From contig NZ_CP132334.1 of NCBI RefSeq assembly GCF_030758415.1, positions 2,554,001 to 2,618,000 of the forward strand: a DNA stretch of 64,000 nt. The letters are read 5' to 3'. Under the pieces are notes generated by a model that searched no databases, was not told where the DNA came from, and was given only the letters and a program-made list of their open reading frames with translations. Positions 18,261-28,050 of the stretch are shown piece by piece; position 1 is the stretch's first letter, and each line of letters opens with the position of its first letter. Made by a program: the position numbers and the translations under genes. This DNA is from Parvularcula sp. IMCC14364 (lineage in GTDB: Bacteria; Pseudomonadota; Alphaproteobacteria; Caulobacterales; Parvularculaceae).

Positions 18261-18824
18261 ATGAAAATCAATGGAAACGAAGTCCGTCCCGGTAATGTTA
18301 TTCAGCATCAGGACTCTCTCTGGGTTGCTGTCAAGACAGACGCTGTCAAACCGGGCAAGGGCCCTGCCTATGCGCAGGTTGAGCTGAAGAACCTGCTTGA
18401 CGGGCGCAAGCTGAATGAGCGCTTCCGCGCTTCAGAAACAGTTGAGCGGGTCCGCCTTGAACAAAAGGATCACACTTATCTCTATCCGGAAGGTGATAGT
18501 CATGTGTTCATGGACGCAGAGAACTATGAGCAGATCAATATCAGCGCCGACATGCTGGGCGACCGGGCTGCTTTCCTGCAGGACGGCATGCAGGTTATTG
18601 TTGAAAGCCATGAGGGACGCCCGCTGACGATACAGCTGCCTGAGCATGTTGTCCTGGAAGTTGTGGAAACGGAGCCAACCGTAAAAGGGCAGACTGCGTC
18701 TTCATCCTACAAGCCGGCCATGATGGATAACGGTTTGCGCGTGATGGTGCCCCCATTCATGACAACAGGTGAGCGGATCGTGGTCAACACCACGACAGTC
18801 GAATACGTCAAGCGCGCTGACTGA
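18261..18824 (+). CDS. efp: Translation elongation factor P
   Basis: Binds between the P and E sites and rescues ribosomes stalled at polyproline. Three beta-barrel domains are expected across 187 aa. The KOW-like N-terminal domain contains [16 protein letters not shown]; Lys33 in KPGKG aligns with the lysine modified by EpmA/EpmB in E. coli. The OB-fold ends with [17 protein letters not shown], the family signature. No modification enzyme genes were recognised in this window. Its 3' end overlaps the convergent hybrid kinase gene by 17 bp. Confidence 0.95.
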   Translation: MKINGNEVRPGNVIQHQDSLWVAVKTDAVKPGKGPAYAQVELKNLLDGRKLNERFRASETVERVRLEQKDHTYLYPEGDSHVFMDAENYEQINISADMLGDRAAFLQDGMQVIVESHEGRPLTIQLPEHVVLEVVETEPTVKGQTASSSYKPAMMDNGLRVMVPPFMTTGERIVVNTTTVEYVKRAD

Positions 18825-21255
18825 CTGCTTTTTGCCCGCCATTTTTCTGGTGGCTTGCATTCTGCCCCATCTGCAGAACATTCATGAGCGCATCCATGCG
18901 GATTGGCTTGGTGAGGTGACCGTCAAAACCGATGCTCATATATTCGTCGATCTGATGAACCATGGCATTGGCAGTGGCCGCAATGATCGGCGTTGGCACA
19001 AGCTCTTCGCGCGCTTCGATTTCGCGGATTTTCGCAAGCGCTTCTGTCCCGTCCATGACCGGCATCTGGATATCCATCAGTATAAGATCAAACCGGTCTG
19101 CCTGGAACGCCTCGACTGCTTCCTGGCCATTCTCAACACAGGTCAGAGACAGATCAAACGGCTTCAACAGAGCTTCAAGAACCATCCGGTTTGTCACATT
19201 GTCTTCTGCCAGCAATATTTTCTGCGCCAATTGACCGACAACACATTCATTTTCCTCGTCGGCCTCTGCCTCTGCCCCCTCGGCAAGCGGCAGCGCCAAG
19301 CGGATATAGAATGCCGTGCCGCGCCCTTTTTCTGACTCGCATTCAAGCGTACCCGACATCGCCTCGACCAGACTCTGGATAATCGACAATCCAAGACCGG
19401 TGCCGCCATAATTGCGGGTTGTGGAATCATCAGCCTGCGCGAATTTATCGAAGACATATTCTTTTTCTTCAGGCGTCATGCCGATGCCGCTGTCCTCGAC
19501 CGTAATCAGTATAGCGGCTTTTTCCGGGTCATTGTCATCCTCTTGTGCCTGCACATTCAGCCAGACACCGCCTTCATGGGTGAACTTGATGGAATTGGAA
19601 ACAAGGTTATGAAGAATTTGTGCGAGCCGGTGCGAGTCACCAACCAGTTGGTCAGCGACACCTTCTTCCACAGCCACCGAGAATTCAAGTCCGCGGTCAG
19701 CCGCTTTCAGGCCGTGCACAGACTCAACTTTTTCAATCACAGACCGCAGAGAAAATTTACTTTGCTCAATACTGACCTGTCCCGCCTCAATCTTGGAGAA
19801 ATCCAGAATATCATTGAGCACGGTCATCAGCGAATCGCCGGATCCGTGGATAATATCGACCAGATTCGCCTGGTCTGCATCAAGGTCGGACCCTTTCAGA
19901 GCGGCGGCCGCCCCCAGAACACCGTTCATAGGCGTGCGGATCTCATGGCTCATATTGGCCAGAAAAGATGACTTTGTGGCACTGGCATGTCTGGCTTCAT
20001 CAAGCGCCAGACGCAGGCTTTCCGTCATGGCGTCTGCTTTGTCCGCCATCAACAGCATACCAATGAACTGGGCGATAGAGCCGGAAAAAGCCACTTCGTC
20101 CGGCGTCCAGCTTCGTTGCTCGGTCGTCGCCTCAAAACAGATCACACCACGGCGGGATTTACCGTCCACAATAGGCGCATCAAGCAATGACTGAATCCCA
20201 AGCGGGACCAGATAATCCTCCGCCAGGCATCTGGTGCGCGGGTCAGCACAGGAATCACTTGCATCGACCACACGATTTTCTGATATCGCCTGAAAATAAC
20301 TTGGGCATTGTGAAATCTCGATACGCTGCGGCGTCCGGTCAACATGCCGGCGATCATGAAAGAGCCTGTATCTCTCAAGTGCTTTCTGGTCATCCGTAAA
20401 CAGCCAGATACTGGCCCGGCTGACATCAAGAGCATTTGCTGAGCGGCGCAACAATACGTCGAACACATCCGAGTCGCTGCGTTCGCGCTGCGCCAGAACG
20501 TCCTTGGTAATCATTTCAAGACTGAGATTAACCCGCTGGCTGCGCGCAAGCGTGTTTTTCAACTCTTCTTCTTTCTGTTTGCGCCGGATGACTTCGTCTT
20601 TCAGCGCCGCTTCTTTTTCATTCAGTTCCTGCTCGCGCGTCTGGGCCGCAATCCCGTTGGTGACGGCATGCGACAAGACCTCACTGGCGCGCCGCGACAA
20701 GCTCAGCGTGGCAAAGAAATATACCGCCAGCACCGCGCACATGACATAATCGCCGGCTTCGCCACGCAGCAAATGGAACCAGGCAAGAAGCGACAGCGCA
20801 GGCAAATTGAACGCGATAACCGAGCGAATATGCGATGCATAGGAAAGCGCCGCCCCAGCGGTCATGCCAGCGATCATGAACACAACCAGTTCTCTGGAAA
20901 TGCCTTCCGCACTGGCCGGCAGCAGAAACGGCGTCAATCCCCAGCAGATACCACTGAGGGCACTAAATGAATCGAGAGTGACACGGTGCACAGATGACAG
21001 GCCGGGCTTGATGTTCGAAGCAACCCTGCCGAAAGCATATCTGAGAATTGTCAGTGAGACGACGGCAATAATCCAGACAAAAAGATGGCTGGACGGGCTT
21101 TGGTTGATCAGCAGAATAGCCAGAATAATAGCATTCGCGACAGAAACATGCTGCGAATTGATCGTATTATGCAGCAGGATTTTGTCGCGGCTATTCTGGT
21201 AAGCGCGTTGTGCGATATCAGACATCTCTTTTGCTGGCTTGGTCAGCCCCGTCAC
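18808..21255 (-). CDS. Membrane hybrid histidine kinase with GAF and receiver domains
   Basis: 815-aa hybrid sensor. Order: N-terminal membrane region with several helices (about residues 35-195), a coiled coil (about 200-250), a GAF-type sensor domain (about 260-400, with RASIWLF and RRGVICFEA), HisKA with [11 protein letters not shown], HATPase_c with [15 protein letters not shown] and GGTGLGLSI, and a C-terminal receiver with [12 protein letters not shown] and phosphoacceptor in [16 protein letters not shown] 21255 is chosen as start because GGGAGGT lies just upstream. No partner regulator is adjacent. The signal is unknown. Its end overlaps the end of efp by 17 bp. Confidence 0.88.
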   Translation of the reverse strand: MTGLTKPAKEMSDIAQRAYQNSRDKILLHNTINSQHVSVANAIILAILLINQSPSSHLFVWIIAVVSLTILRYAFGRVASNIKPGLSSVHRVTLDSFSALSGICWGLTPFLLPASAEGISRELVVFMIAGMTAGAALSYASHIRSVIAFNLPALSLLAWFHLLRGEAGDYVMCAVLAVYFFATLSLSRRASEVLSHAVTNGIAAQTREQELNEKEAALKDEVIRRKQKEEELKNTLARSQRVNLSLEMITKDVLAQRERSDSDVFDVLLRRSANALDVSRASIWLFTDDQKALERYRLFHDRRHVDRTPQRIEISQCPSYFQAISENRVVDASDSCADPRTRCLAEDYLVPLGIQSLLDAPIVDGKSRRGVICFEATTEQRSWTPDEVAFSGSIAQFIGMLLMADKADAMTESLRLALDEARHASATKSSFLANMSHEIRTPMNGVLGAAAALKGSDLDADQANLVDIIHGSGDSLMTVLNDILDFSKIEAGQVSIEQSKFSLRSVIEKVESVHGLKAADRGLEFSVAVEEGVADQLVGDSHRLAQILHNLVSNSIKFTHEGGVWLNVQAQEDDNDPEKAAILITVEDSGIGMTPEEKEYVFDKFAQADDSTTRNYGGTGLGLSIIQSLVEAMSGTLECESEKGRGTAFYIRLALPLAEGAEAEADEENECVVGQLAQKILLAEDNVTNRMVLEALLKPFDLSLTCVENGQEAVEAFQADRFDLILMDIQMPVMDGTEALAKIREIEAREELVPTPIIAATANAMVHQIDEYMSIGFDGHLTKPIRMDALMNVLQMGQNASHQKNGGQKAVSQRA

Positions 21256-21387
21256 GCCTTACCTCCCGCCGTCAGACACAATCCATCACGGTCACGGCTT
21301 TGCTATATCAGAGTATCGTTAACGAAAGGTCTTTGCGGGCGCACGCGACTGACGAATGCAGCACATGCTTGCCTTTTGGTTTATGTT

Positions 21388-21403
21388 AACTAAATTTATA
21401 GTT
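21388..21403 (+). promoter_or_regulatory. Inverted repeat AACTA-N6-TAGTT upstream of the BlaI gene
   Basis: A 5-bp inverted repeat with a 6-nt centre overlaps a -10-like TATAGT about 50 bp before the BlaI start. Autoregulation by the adjacent repressor is likely in this family, but the arms are short. Confidence 0.3.
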
Positions 21404-21449
21404 TGAAATGTATCCGCATGAGGGTACTATCTTCGGAAAGCAGGTATTT

Positions 21450-21839
21450 ATGCCAAGAAAACCATCTGTTTCACTGACTGAAGCCGAGCAGAAAGTGATG
21501 CTCATCCTCTGGGAAGCCGGTAAGGCCTCGGTGCGCGATGTGCATGAGCAGCTTAATCAGAAGAAGAAGCTGGCCTATACAACGGTGCTCACCATCCTGA
21601 AAATTCTGGCTGACAAGGGGTATGCCGGTTACGAGAAAGAAGGGCGGGCATTTATCTATTATCCCCTCATCTCCCAGGCTGAAGCACGGCAGAAAGCCCT
21701 GTCCAATCTTGTGACACGGTTTTTCGGGGGATCATCCCAGGCATTGGCACAACATCTTGTCGAGATCGAAGGCATCGATCTGGAAGATCTAGCAGAATTG
21801 CGGCGTGAGCTCAGCGAGCACGAAACAGAACAAAACTGA
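21450..21839 (+). CDS. BlaI/MecI/CopY-family repressor
   Basis: 129-aa winged-helix repressor. Motifs: LTEAEQKVMLILWEAG and AYTTVLTILKILADKGYA, the helix-turn-helix and wing of Penicillinase_R proteins, followed by a C-terminal dimerisation helix region. ATG 21450 is preferred because AGCAGG lies 6 nt upstream and the protein then begins MPRKPSVSLTEAE; an upstream in-frame ATG at 21408 would add 14 residues. It is paired with the downstream M56 protease (20-bp gap), the usual partner that removes such a repressor after sensing a signal. Regulated genes are unknown, probably including this operon. Confidence 0.88.
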   Translation: MPRKPSVSLTEAEQKVMLILWEAGKASVRDVHEQLNQKKKLAYTTVLTILKILADKGYAGYEKEGRAFIYYPLISQAEARQKALSNLVTRFFGGSSQALAQHLVEIEGIDLEDLAELRRELSEHETEQN

Positions 21840-21859
21840 TAATCTGAAGGGGTCGAGGG

Positions 21860-23566
21860 ATGGAAGGATTGCAGTGGATTGCCGAAATAGCCTTCCGGCA
21901 TGTCTGGCAGGGCGTTCTCATATTTTCCATTGTGGGCCTGCTGCTCTATCAGAAAGATAAATGGAGCGCCGAGCATCGCTCATGGATCTGGGCGGTTGCA
22001 GTATTCCTTCTGGGGGCCATGCCCATCCTGACACTTCTGCCGACACCAAGCCTGAACTTCATGCCAAGCCTCATGGTGGGCCAGGAAATCGCGATCACCG
22101 AAGGCAAAACAGGGCCGCTGGCATCGGCGCTCAACAACGCCTATCGCTATGACCCGGCACTCGTTCAACCTGTCACACAGACGATTGATAACAGTTTCCT
22201 CAGCAGATCCCTGATTATGGCCGTTCTTGTCGGGCTCTGGTTTTTCGTTTCTGTACGCGCCCTGTGCGGCCTTTTCATGTCGTGGAAAACCACCAGAAAG
22301 CTTCGCGCTGATAGCAAACCGCTTGAAAATGCTGCCACTATTCTGCCACCGGACTGGCCGGAATATGCCCGTGTTGGCGTGACCGACAAGGTCAACGGCC
22401 CCATGGCTGTGGGCTTGTTGAGGCCCAGCATTCTGCTGCCAACGCATCTGGTCAAAATTCTGCCCCGTGAACAGTTACGCCATGTGCTTGCCCATGAACT
22501 TGCGCATATTGAACGCGGTGACCTTTTGTGTGCCTTTGGTCAGCGCGTCCTGCTGGCGCTCTACTGGTGGAGCCCTTTCATGCACGGCGCCTGTAAAAAT
22601 CTGCGCACGGAGCGGGAAATGGCCTGCGATGATCGGGCGGTGCGCAAAGCAGGTTGCTCGCGGCACTATGCCAGCTCTCTGCTGGACAGCGTAGAAGCGC
22701 TCATCCGTGAACCCGACGCAAACAAAAACCTGCTCGCCGTTGGTGCGTTTGAAAGCGGCCGTGGTAATTTTTTCTCCCACCGTATCAAGAGGCTGATCAA
22801 TGCCGATTATCAGAGCCAGCTGCGCCTCGGCAGGCCACAACTGACCAATCTTGTGGGCGCGATGGCGGTTATTGTGCTGCTGTTTGTTCTCTCCCCCCGG
22901 ACGGCTTTTTCCGCGGTATTGCCGGTGGTTGAAGAAGCATATGAATACACCTTGCATAGACAGAAAGATCTGGAAATCAAGGCAAGCTATGCCAGTACCC
23001 GGTCCGCCCTTGGGGTGCCTGCCTATAATTATGATACCCGTACGTCATACAGCAGTAGCAAGGCTGATAGTGAATTCTGCTGTAGCGACTTTATGGAGGC
23101 TATCTATGATAAGGACCACAAAACCAAACTTGAGCTGTTTCGGAAAGGCGCAAACCTCAACTGTCAGGAGGGCGAGGAAACACCGCTGATCGCCGCGACA
23201 CATAACAGTGACCTTGCAACCATGATGTGGCTGCTCGACAAGGGAGCCGACATCAATCTGGTTGCTGATGGCCACAGTGCCCTGATGGAAGCAGTCTCAC
23301 ATGGCTATGTTTCTGCTGCCAAAAAACTGCTTCAACATGGCGCTGATCCGAATTACGTTTCTGACCAACATGGCAGTGTACTGATGGCAGCCATTGATAA
23401 AAACAATGTGGAACTGGTCAAGTTGCTGGTCGAGAACGGGGCGTCCCTGAACTACACCAGTTATCATCATGGCAAGAAACTGACGGTGATCGAGTATGCT
23501 GACCATCACGATCAGGAAAAGATTTCTGCCTATCTTAACTCGGTCAAACCCCGCAGCCGGGGCTAA
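21860..23566 (+). CDS. BlaR1-like M56 metalloprotease fused to ankyrin repeats
   Basis: 568-aa membrane protease/sensor. Helices near the N-terminus and around 115-140 flank a cytoplasmic zinc protease domain with HELAH (residues 212-216) and EREMACDDRAV, as in BlaR1/MecR1. After another helix (LVGAMAVIVLLFVLSP, about 330-345), where BlaR1 has a penicillin-binding sensor, this protein has a linker and ankyrin repeats (about 407-560: TPLIAATHNSDLATMMWLLD, SALMEAVSHGYVSAAKKLLQ, SVLMAAIDKNNVELVKLLV). By BlaR1 topology the ankyrin part would be outside the cytoplasm. It likely cleaves or inactivates the adjacent BlaI-type repressor. The end overlaps kdsB tail to tail by 4 bp. Confidence 0.85.
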   Translation: MEGLQWIAEIAFRHVWQGVLIFSIVGLLLYQKDKWSAEHRSWIWAVAVFLLGAMPILTLLPTPSLNFMPSLMVGQEIAITEGKTGPLASALNNAYRYDPALVQPVTQTIDNSFLSRSLIMAVLVGLWFFVSVRALCGLFMSWKTTRKLRADSKPLENAATILPPDWPEYARVGVTDKVNGPMAVGLLRPSILLPTHLVKILPREQLRHVLAHELAHIERGDLLCAFGQRVLLALYWWSPFMHGACKNLRTEREMACDDRAVRKAGCSRHYASSLLDSVEALIREPDANKNLLAVGAFESGRGNFFSHRIKRLINADYQSQLRLGRPQLTNLVGAMAVIVLLFVLSPRTAFSAVLPVVEEAYEYTLHRQKDLEIKASYASTRSALGVPAYNYDTRTSYSSSKADSEFCCSDFMEAIYDKDHKTKLELFRKGANLNCQEGEETPLIAATHNSDLATMMWLLDKGADINLVADGHSALMEAVSHGYVSAAKKLLQHGADPNYVSDQHGSVLMAAIDKNNVELVKLLVENGASLNYTSYHHGKKLTVIEYADHHDQEKISAYLNSVKPRSRG

Positions 23567-24351
23567 TGCCCCTCACTGGCTTGCTGCTGTCGGCGGACAA
23601 ACGCCGCATAGTCTTCTGGCGTATCCACGCCCGGCGGGGCGGAACTGATCACCCCGGCGGCGACTTTGTGACCTGCCTCCAGAATGCGTAACTGCTCAAG
23701 TTTCTCAGTATGCTCCAGCGCGCTGGCAGGCAAGGATGAGAAAGCCTGCAAACTGTCCATGCTGAAAGCATAGACACCCAGATGCAGATAATAAGCTGTT
23801 GGGTCACTGATGCGTCCATTATCATCACGCGGGAACGGTACAAGAGCGCGTGAAAAATACAGCGCCCTTCGATAACCATTCTGCTCGCCTGACAACACAG
23901 CTTTCACACAGGACGGGTCTTCCGGTGAGCCGGGGCCTGTCACTGGCTCAGGGCTGAAAGGGCAAACCAGTGTCGAGACAAAAGCTGGCTCAGCCACGGA
24001 CAATGCCCGCTCATGTACATCTATCAGATGGTTGAGACTGTCCGGCTCCGTCTCTGGTTCATCGCCCTGCATATTGACAATAATATCAGCTTCCAGATCA
24101 CGCGCAGCTTCTGCGACGCGCGCTGTACCACTTTCATGGTCTGCTGATGTCATGGCAACCCTGCCGCCAAACGCCTGAACCGCCGTTGCGATACGCTCAT
24201 CATCTGTCGCGACGATCACCTCATCGGCTTTTGACGCCGCTGCCTGCTCGTAAGTATGCTGAATGAGCGGCTTGCCTGTTTCTGCCAGTAATGGCTTGCC
24301 CGGTAACCGGCTTGACGCATAGCGTGCAGGGATGATGATGACCGCCCTCAT
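23563..24351 (-). CDS. kdsB: 3-deoxy-manno-octulosonate cytidylyltransferase
   Basis: Makes CMP-Kdo from CTP and Kdo for lipopolysaccharide inner core synthesis in the cytoplasm. Family motifs: IIPARYASSRLPGKPLL at the N-terminus (nucleotide binding), VATDDERI, NMQGDEPE and SALEHTEKLEQLR. 262 aa is slightly longer than the usual ~250. Its ATG overlaps the stop of the upstream VanZ-like gene (ATGA), indicating translational coupling in a galE-like/vanZ-like/kdsB operon. Confidence 0.93.
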   Translation of the reverse strand: MRAVIIIPARYASSRLPGKPLLAETGKPLIQHTYEQAAASKADEVIVATDDERIATAVQAFGGRVAMTSADHESGTARVAEAARDLEADIIVNMQGDEPETEPDSLNHLIDVHERALSVAEPAFVSTLVCPFSPEPVTGPGSPEDPSCVKAVLSGEQNGYRRALYFSRALVPFPRDDNGRISDPTAYYLHLGVYAFSMDSLQAFSSLPASALEHTEKLEQLRILEAGHKVAAGVISSAPPGVDTPEDYAAFVRRQQQASEGH

Positions 24352-24800
24352 ACAGTAACGGGCTTGCGTTTCGTTTGCTGATGCGCAACGGCCAGCAGCA
24401 GGCCGGCAACAATCGCTCCGCCTGTCACGCCGACAAGATTGGCGACGAAATCCATCAGGTCTGGTGTTCTTGCCGCAACAGCGCCCTGCCCGAACTCAAG
24501 CAGCCCGCTGAGCAATAACATGGCCAGTGGCATGAACAGCCAACGGCCCAGCGGGCGAATAATCCCGAGCATCCCGACACAGGTGATCGCAGCATATGCG
24601 GCCACATGCGTAATCTTGTCTGCATAGTCTGCACTTCCAAGAAGTATTTTTGCGATAAAGCCAAATATGAGATTGCCGCCCGGTATCGCGTCCTCTGTCG
24701 GCAGCAGACTGAGCACAATGATCAAAACGAGGAGAATTCCATAGGCTAGACGCATAAGCCTGATCCACCAGCTTTTGAGTAGGAATTTCAGGGAAATCAT
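24348..24800 (-). CDS. VanZ-like membrane protein
   Basis: 150-aa protein with about four membrane helices and VanZ-family features: a first helix ending LSLLPTED, KITHVAAYAAI after it, and LLEFGQ and PDLMDFVANLVG towards the end. VanZ homologues are known from teicoplanin resistance in Gram-positives, but most proteobacterial members have no known role. The start is ATG 24800, overlapping the stop of the galE-like gene by one base (TGATG); GTG 24803 is an alternative. Coupled to kdsB by a 4-bp overlap, so an envelope role is inferred. Confidence 0.75.
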   Translation of the reverse strand: MISLKFLLKSWWIRLMRLAYGILLVLIIVLSLLPTEDAIPGGNLIFGFIAKILLGSADYADKITHVAAYAAITCVGMLGIIRPLGRWLFMPLAMLLLSGLLEFGQGAVAARTPDLMDFVANLVGVTGGAIVAGLLLAVAHQQTKRKPVTV

Positions 24801-25786
24801 CACTGCACTGATTCGTCCTTGCAGTGCTGTTCCCAGTCGATCGCTGACTGTACGATATAGTCTAGGTCATCAAAACGCGGGGCCCAGTCCAGAACGGTCC
24901 GGATCTCTGCATTATCGGCAATCAGCAAGGGCGGATCGCCTGCGCGCCGGTCGGCGACTTCGGTATCAATCTTGCGCCCGATGACACGTTCTGCGGCTGC
25001 CACCACATCCAGAACTGAGGCACCATATCCATACCCGACATTGAGCGTGACGGTCTGCGCGCCCTTGCGCAGATAATTCAATGCCGCCAGATGCGCATCT
25101 GCCATGTCAGAAACATGCACATAATCCCTGACACAGGTGCCATCCGGCGTCGAATAATCATCTCCATAAATCTGTAATTTTTCCTGCCGGGTGCCAACGG
25201 CAATCTGGGCGACAACCTTTATCAGGTGGCGCGGGCGCCCGCGCTCCCCTGCCCGGCAGGCGGGGTCTGCGCCCGCAAGATTGAAATAGCGCAGCACCAC
25301 AATGTCGAGATTGCTGACCGCCGCCACGTCAGCCGCAATCCGTTCAGCCATCGCCATGGAAGCACCAAAAGGTGAAATTGGTGAGACCGGTGCCGTTTCA
25401 TTGATCGGCATACGCTCCGGCACGCCATAAACGGAGGCGGTCGATGACAGAACCAGCCGTTTCACCCCGGCACGCATACAGGCCGATATCAGCGTATAGG
25501 CTGTCAGTGTGTTATCTCGATAATAGGTAAGCGGATCATCGATTGACAGAGGCACGAATCCACCACCGGCAAAATGGATAACCTCCGTCACCTCCCTGTC
25601 TTTGAACTTCTGTGCCAGCCCCTCAGGGTCTGCCAGTGGATCAACTACAAGCTGTTCGATATTACCCGAAGTGCGTTGAAGCATCCGGGCGGTATCAAAA
25701 GGAACATAGGCCTCTTCTGCTTCTGCCAGGGAAAGCAGCATGTGAGAGCCAGGATATCCGGCAGCGCCTGTAACTGCTATGACCAT
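24800..25786 (-). CDS. GalE-like NAD-dependent sugar epimerase lacking the catalytic Tyr and Lys
   Basis: 328-aa extended short-chain dehydrogenase resembling UDP-glucose 4-epimerase. The dinucleotide loop TGAAGYPGSH (usually GGAGYIGSH), VIHFAGG, SSTASVYGVPE, LRYFNLAGADP, IYGDDYSTPDGTCVRDYVHV and LNVGYGYGASVLDV all match GalE. The catalytic pair YxxxK, expected in PYGxSK, reads PFGASM: Phe140 (TTT) replaces Tyr and Met144 (ATG) replaces Lys. Each is one base change from the usual codon. Normal epimerisation should be impaired, so the protein may be inactive, regulatory or altered in chemistry. First gene of the operon with vanZ-like and kdsB; divergent from the phosphatase gene. Confidence 0.82.
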   Translation of the reverse strand: MVIAVTGAAGYPGSHMLLSLAEAEEAYVPFDTARMLQRTSGNIEQLVVDPLADPEGLAQKFKDREVTEVIHFAGGGFVPLSIDDPLTYYRDNTLTAYTLISACMRAGVKRLVLSSTASVYGVPERMPINETAPVSPISPFGASMAMAERIAADVAAVSNLDIVVLRYFNLAGADPACRAGERGRPRHLIKVVAQIAVGTRQEKLQIYGDDYSTPDGTCVRDYVHVSDMADAHLAALNYLRKGAQTVTLNVGYGYGASVLDVVAAAERVIGRKIDTEVADRRAGDPPLLIADNAEIRTVLDWAPRFDDLDYIVQSAIDWEQHCKDESVQ

Positions 25787-25915
25787 TTCTCATACCTTCC
25801 AACGCACACAGCATTAGATGATTGCCCGATAACATGAAAGCCCCGTTGCGTCTGGTAATGCCAGCAGAAAACGAGGCAACAGAAACTATTAACTATAGGC
25901 TGCTATTTCTTGCAA

Positions 25916-26698
25916 ATGCAAAAGAAGCAAAAAGCAACAGACGGCAAGGCGGAACAGGAAATTCACGCCCCTGATGGCAAGAGACTGTTCGCCATCGGGG
26001 ACATCCATGGCCGTGACGATCTGCTGCAACAGCTTTTGATAAAATGCCAGGCCGACTTCGCTGGTGACCCGGATGATGATTTTGCCGAAGCGCCTGATGT
26101 CGATCCGCAATTCATCTTTTTAGGGGATTATGTTGACCGGGGGCCAGCATCAGCAAAGGTCCTGCAGACCCTTATGGATTTCAGTCTTCAGTTCCCGGAT
26201 ACGGTCTTCCTGCGCGGCAATCACGAGGAGGCCATGGTCGATTTTCTGGCTGACCCGGACGACATGGAAGGCTGGATTGACTGGGGCGGGCAGCAAACAC
26301 TCGAAAGCTATGGCCTTGAAGGGGTCGAGGGGCGCTCCCCTGAATCATTGCGCACCGAGCTGGCAGAGAAACTGCCGGACGAGCATCTCGACTTCCTGAT
26401 CTCGCTTGAAAACATGTATATTGCCGGTGATTACATTCTTGTACATGCCGGTCTGCGCGCGGGCATTGAGATAGAAAAACAGCGCCAGCGCGACCTCCTA
26501 TGGATACGCCGTGAGTTTTACGAAGCAAATCCGGATAACTGGCCTAACCGCTGCATCGTGCACGGTCACACCCCGAGAGACAAACCGGAAAACATCAGCT
26601 GGCGTATCAATGTTGATACGGGTGCCTTCAATACCGGCAAGCTGACAGCTGTTGTTCTGGAAGGCAGTGACCGCCGGTTCATCACAACCGGCAGATAG
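25916..26698 (+). CDS. PPP-family serine/threonine phosphatase
   Basis: 260-aa cytoplasmic calcineurin-like metallophosphatase. All metal-binding motifs are present in order: GDIHGRDD, GDYVDRGP, RGNHEEAM, HAGLRAG and VHGHTPR, followed by NVDTGAF. This set is typical of bacterial PrpA-like or diadenosine tetraphosphatase-like enzymes, so the substrate (phosphoprotein or nucleotide) is not fixed. The start is uncertain: ATG 25916 or TTG 25910, neither with a strong ribosome-binding site. It is divergent from the galE-like gene and convergent with the methyltransferase gene. Confidence 0.82.
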   Translation: MQKKQKATDGKAEQEIHAPDGKRLFAIGDIHGRDDLLQQLLIKCQADFAGDPDDDFAEAPDVDPQFIFLGDYVDRGPASAKVLQTLMDFSLQFPDTVFLRGNHEEAMVDFLADPDDMEGWIDWGGQQTLESYGLEGVEGRSPESLRTELAEKLPDEHLDFLISLENMYIAGDYILVHAGLRAGIEIEKQRQRDLLWIRREFYEANPDNWPNRCIVHGHTPRDKPENISWRINVDTGAFNTGKLTAVVLEGSDRRFITTGR

Positions 26699-26709
26699 CT
26701 TTTTTGAAA

Positions 26710-28050
26710 TCAGGCTTCCAGCGCCGTGTTGACAGCAACCAGGCGTGGTCTGCGTACCGTAGACAGAACAGCTTTCAATGTATCAACGCTGCCAGGCCCA
26801 TCAGTAACCGCCAGCGCCTTGCCAAGCTCAGCACCGTAATTGCGGTCATCGATGATTTCGACTTCCGGTGTCAAAAAGACAACCTTTACGCCATTGAAAA
26901 TCGCATCGCGCCAGTGCTCCAGAATTTCGCGTCGTTGCGATGCACAGCCAAAGAGGTAGTCCGGTTGGGCAAGACGCACATCTTCTTCTGCAACAACCTC
27001 GACAAACCCGTCTCCGACCGGCAGGTTCCGGGGGGTGCGCCCTTCATCTGGCCCACGGCCGATGACGAAGGAAACATGGTTCCCATTGATACCATATGTG
27101 TCGAGCAGCGCCCGCATCGCAGTGTCTGCGCCGATAACATGGGCGTGCAGATTATAGCGTTCCATGTTATCGAGAATATCAGCCATCTCGCTTTTATTCC
27201 GTTCGACACGTTGAATAAATGCCTGGAATGTTGCGCGGTTGGCCAGGTTGAGGACAGATTCTTCATCCCACAGGCGCGCAAGTTGCTCCAGCCACGGAAC
27301 ATAATCATGGCCTGCATAGCCATCATGGGCAAGGAACAGGCGTATTGACCCGCCATTCGTTTCCGTCATCGCCCCGCGCACAATCTTGAGACCAGCCTTG
27401 CGCACTTCTGCTTCAAGGTTTGTCAACGTATAAACAGCTTCTGCCTGTTCATGAAAAGCATCCACATGGTTGCGCATCAATGCCAGAGAGGCATAGGTTG
27501 TCTCAACAATGGCAATCCCGTCATCCACCAGTTGCTCGCGTATTGCCAACAGGAACTGACCGGGTGCTGACTGTTCGCCAAGAACAGAAATCGCCGTAAT
27601 AATATCAAACTTGCGATTGCCTGCATGTTTGCGAATGGCGGACAGGGCCGGTTTTTCGGGGAACGCCCCTGTGACCACCTTGGCCCAGTCGCTGGCCCCC
27701 TCAACCGGCGTTACAACGTCAACACTGACAGCTTCTATCCAGCGTGGATAGAAAGACGTCAGCGTGCCATCGCCGCAGCCAATATCGAGCGCAAGCCCAT
27801 CACGCGTCGTGACCATCTCCATAGCCTCGGAGACGGCAGCGCGCAGTCTGTGACGATGCGACCGCGAGACGCCTTCACACACAGCGTTGTCATCCCTTTG
27901 CGTCATAGTTGCCTGTTGCAGCAGGCCACAGGCTGTCACATCCTTGTCCGGATCGCAGAAAACATAATCCCGTCCATCGCCGAGGGAAAAAGCCGGTGAG
28001 AGTGATTTGGAACCACAGGCCCGGCATCGTGTTACAAGTTTACCCGTCAC
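26710..28050 (-). CDS. C-methyltransferase-like SAM-dependent methyltransferase
   Basis: 446-aa protein of the TcaB9/NovU-like sugar C-methyltransferase type. An N-terminal degenerate zinc-binding part (CRACGSKSLSPAF, then TACGLLQ, with one Cys of the second CxxC pair lacking) precedes a Rossmann methyltransferase core with SAM motif ALDIGCGDGTL and FHEQAEAVYTL, which matches the conserved His-Glu region. GGSIRLFLAHDG and a C-terminal domain follow. Start GTG 28050 is chosen because AGGAG sits 6 nt upstream; the longer frame to 28125 has no ribosome-binding site. Substrate unknown, possibly an NDP-sugar of the envelope. Confidence 0.75.
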   Translation of the reverse strand: MTGKLVTRCRACGSKSLSPAFSLGDGRDYVFCDPDKDVTACGLLQQATMTQRDDNAVCEGVSRSHRHRLRAAVSEAMEMVTTRDGLALDIGCGDGTLTSFYPRWIEAVSVDVVTPVEGASDWAKVVTGAFPEKPALSAIRKHAGNRKFDIITAISVLGEQSAPGQFLLAIREQLVDDGIAIVETTYASLALMRNHVDAFHEQAEAVYTLTNLEAEVRKAGLKIVRGAMTETNGGSIRLFLAHDGYAGHDYVPWLEQLARLWDEESVLNLANRATFQAFIQRVERNKSEMADILDNMERYNLHAHVIGADTAMRALLDTYGINGNHVSFVIGRGPDEGRTPRNLPVGDGFVEVVAEEDVRLAQPDYLFGCASQRREILEHWRDAIFNGVKVVFLTPEVEIIDDRNYGAELGKALAVTDGPGSVDTLKAVLSTVRRPRLVAVNTALEA

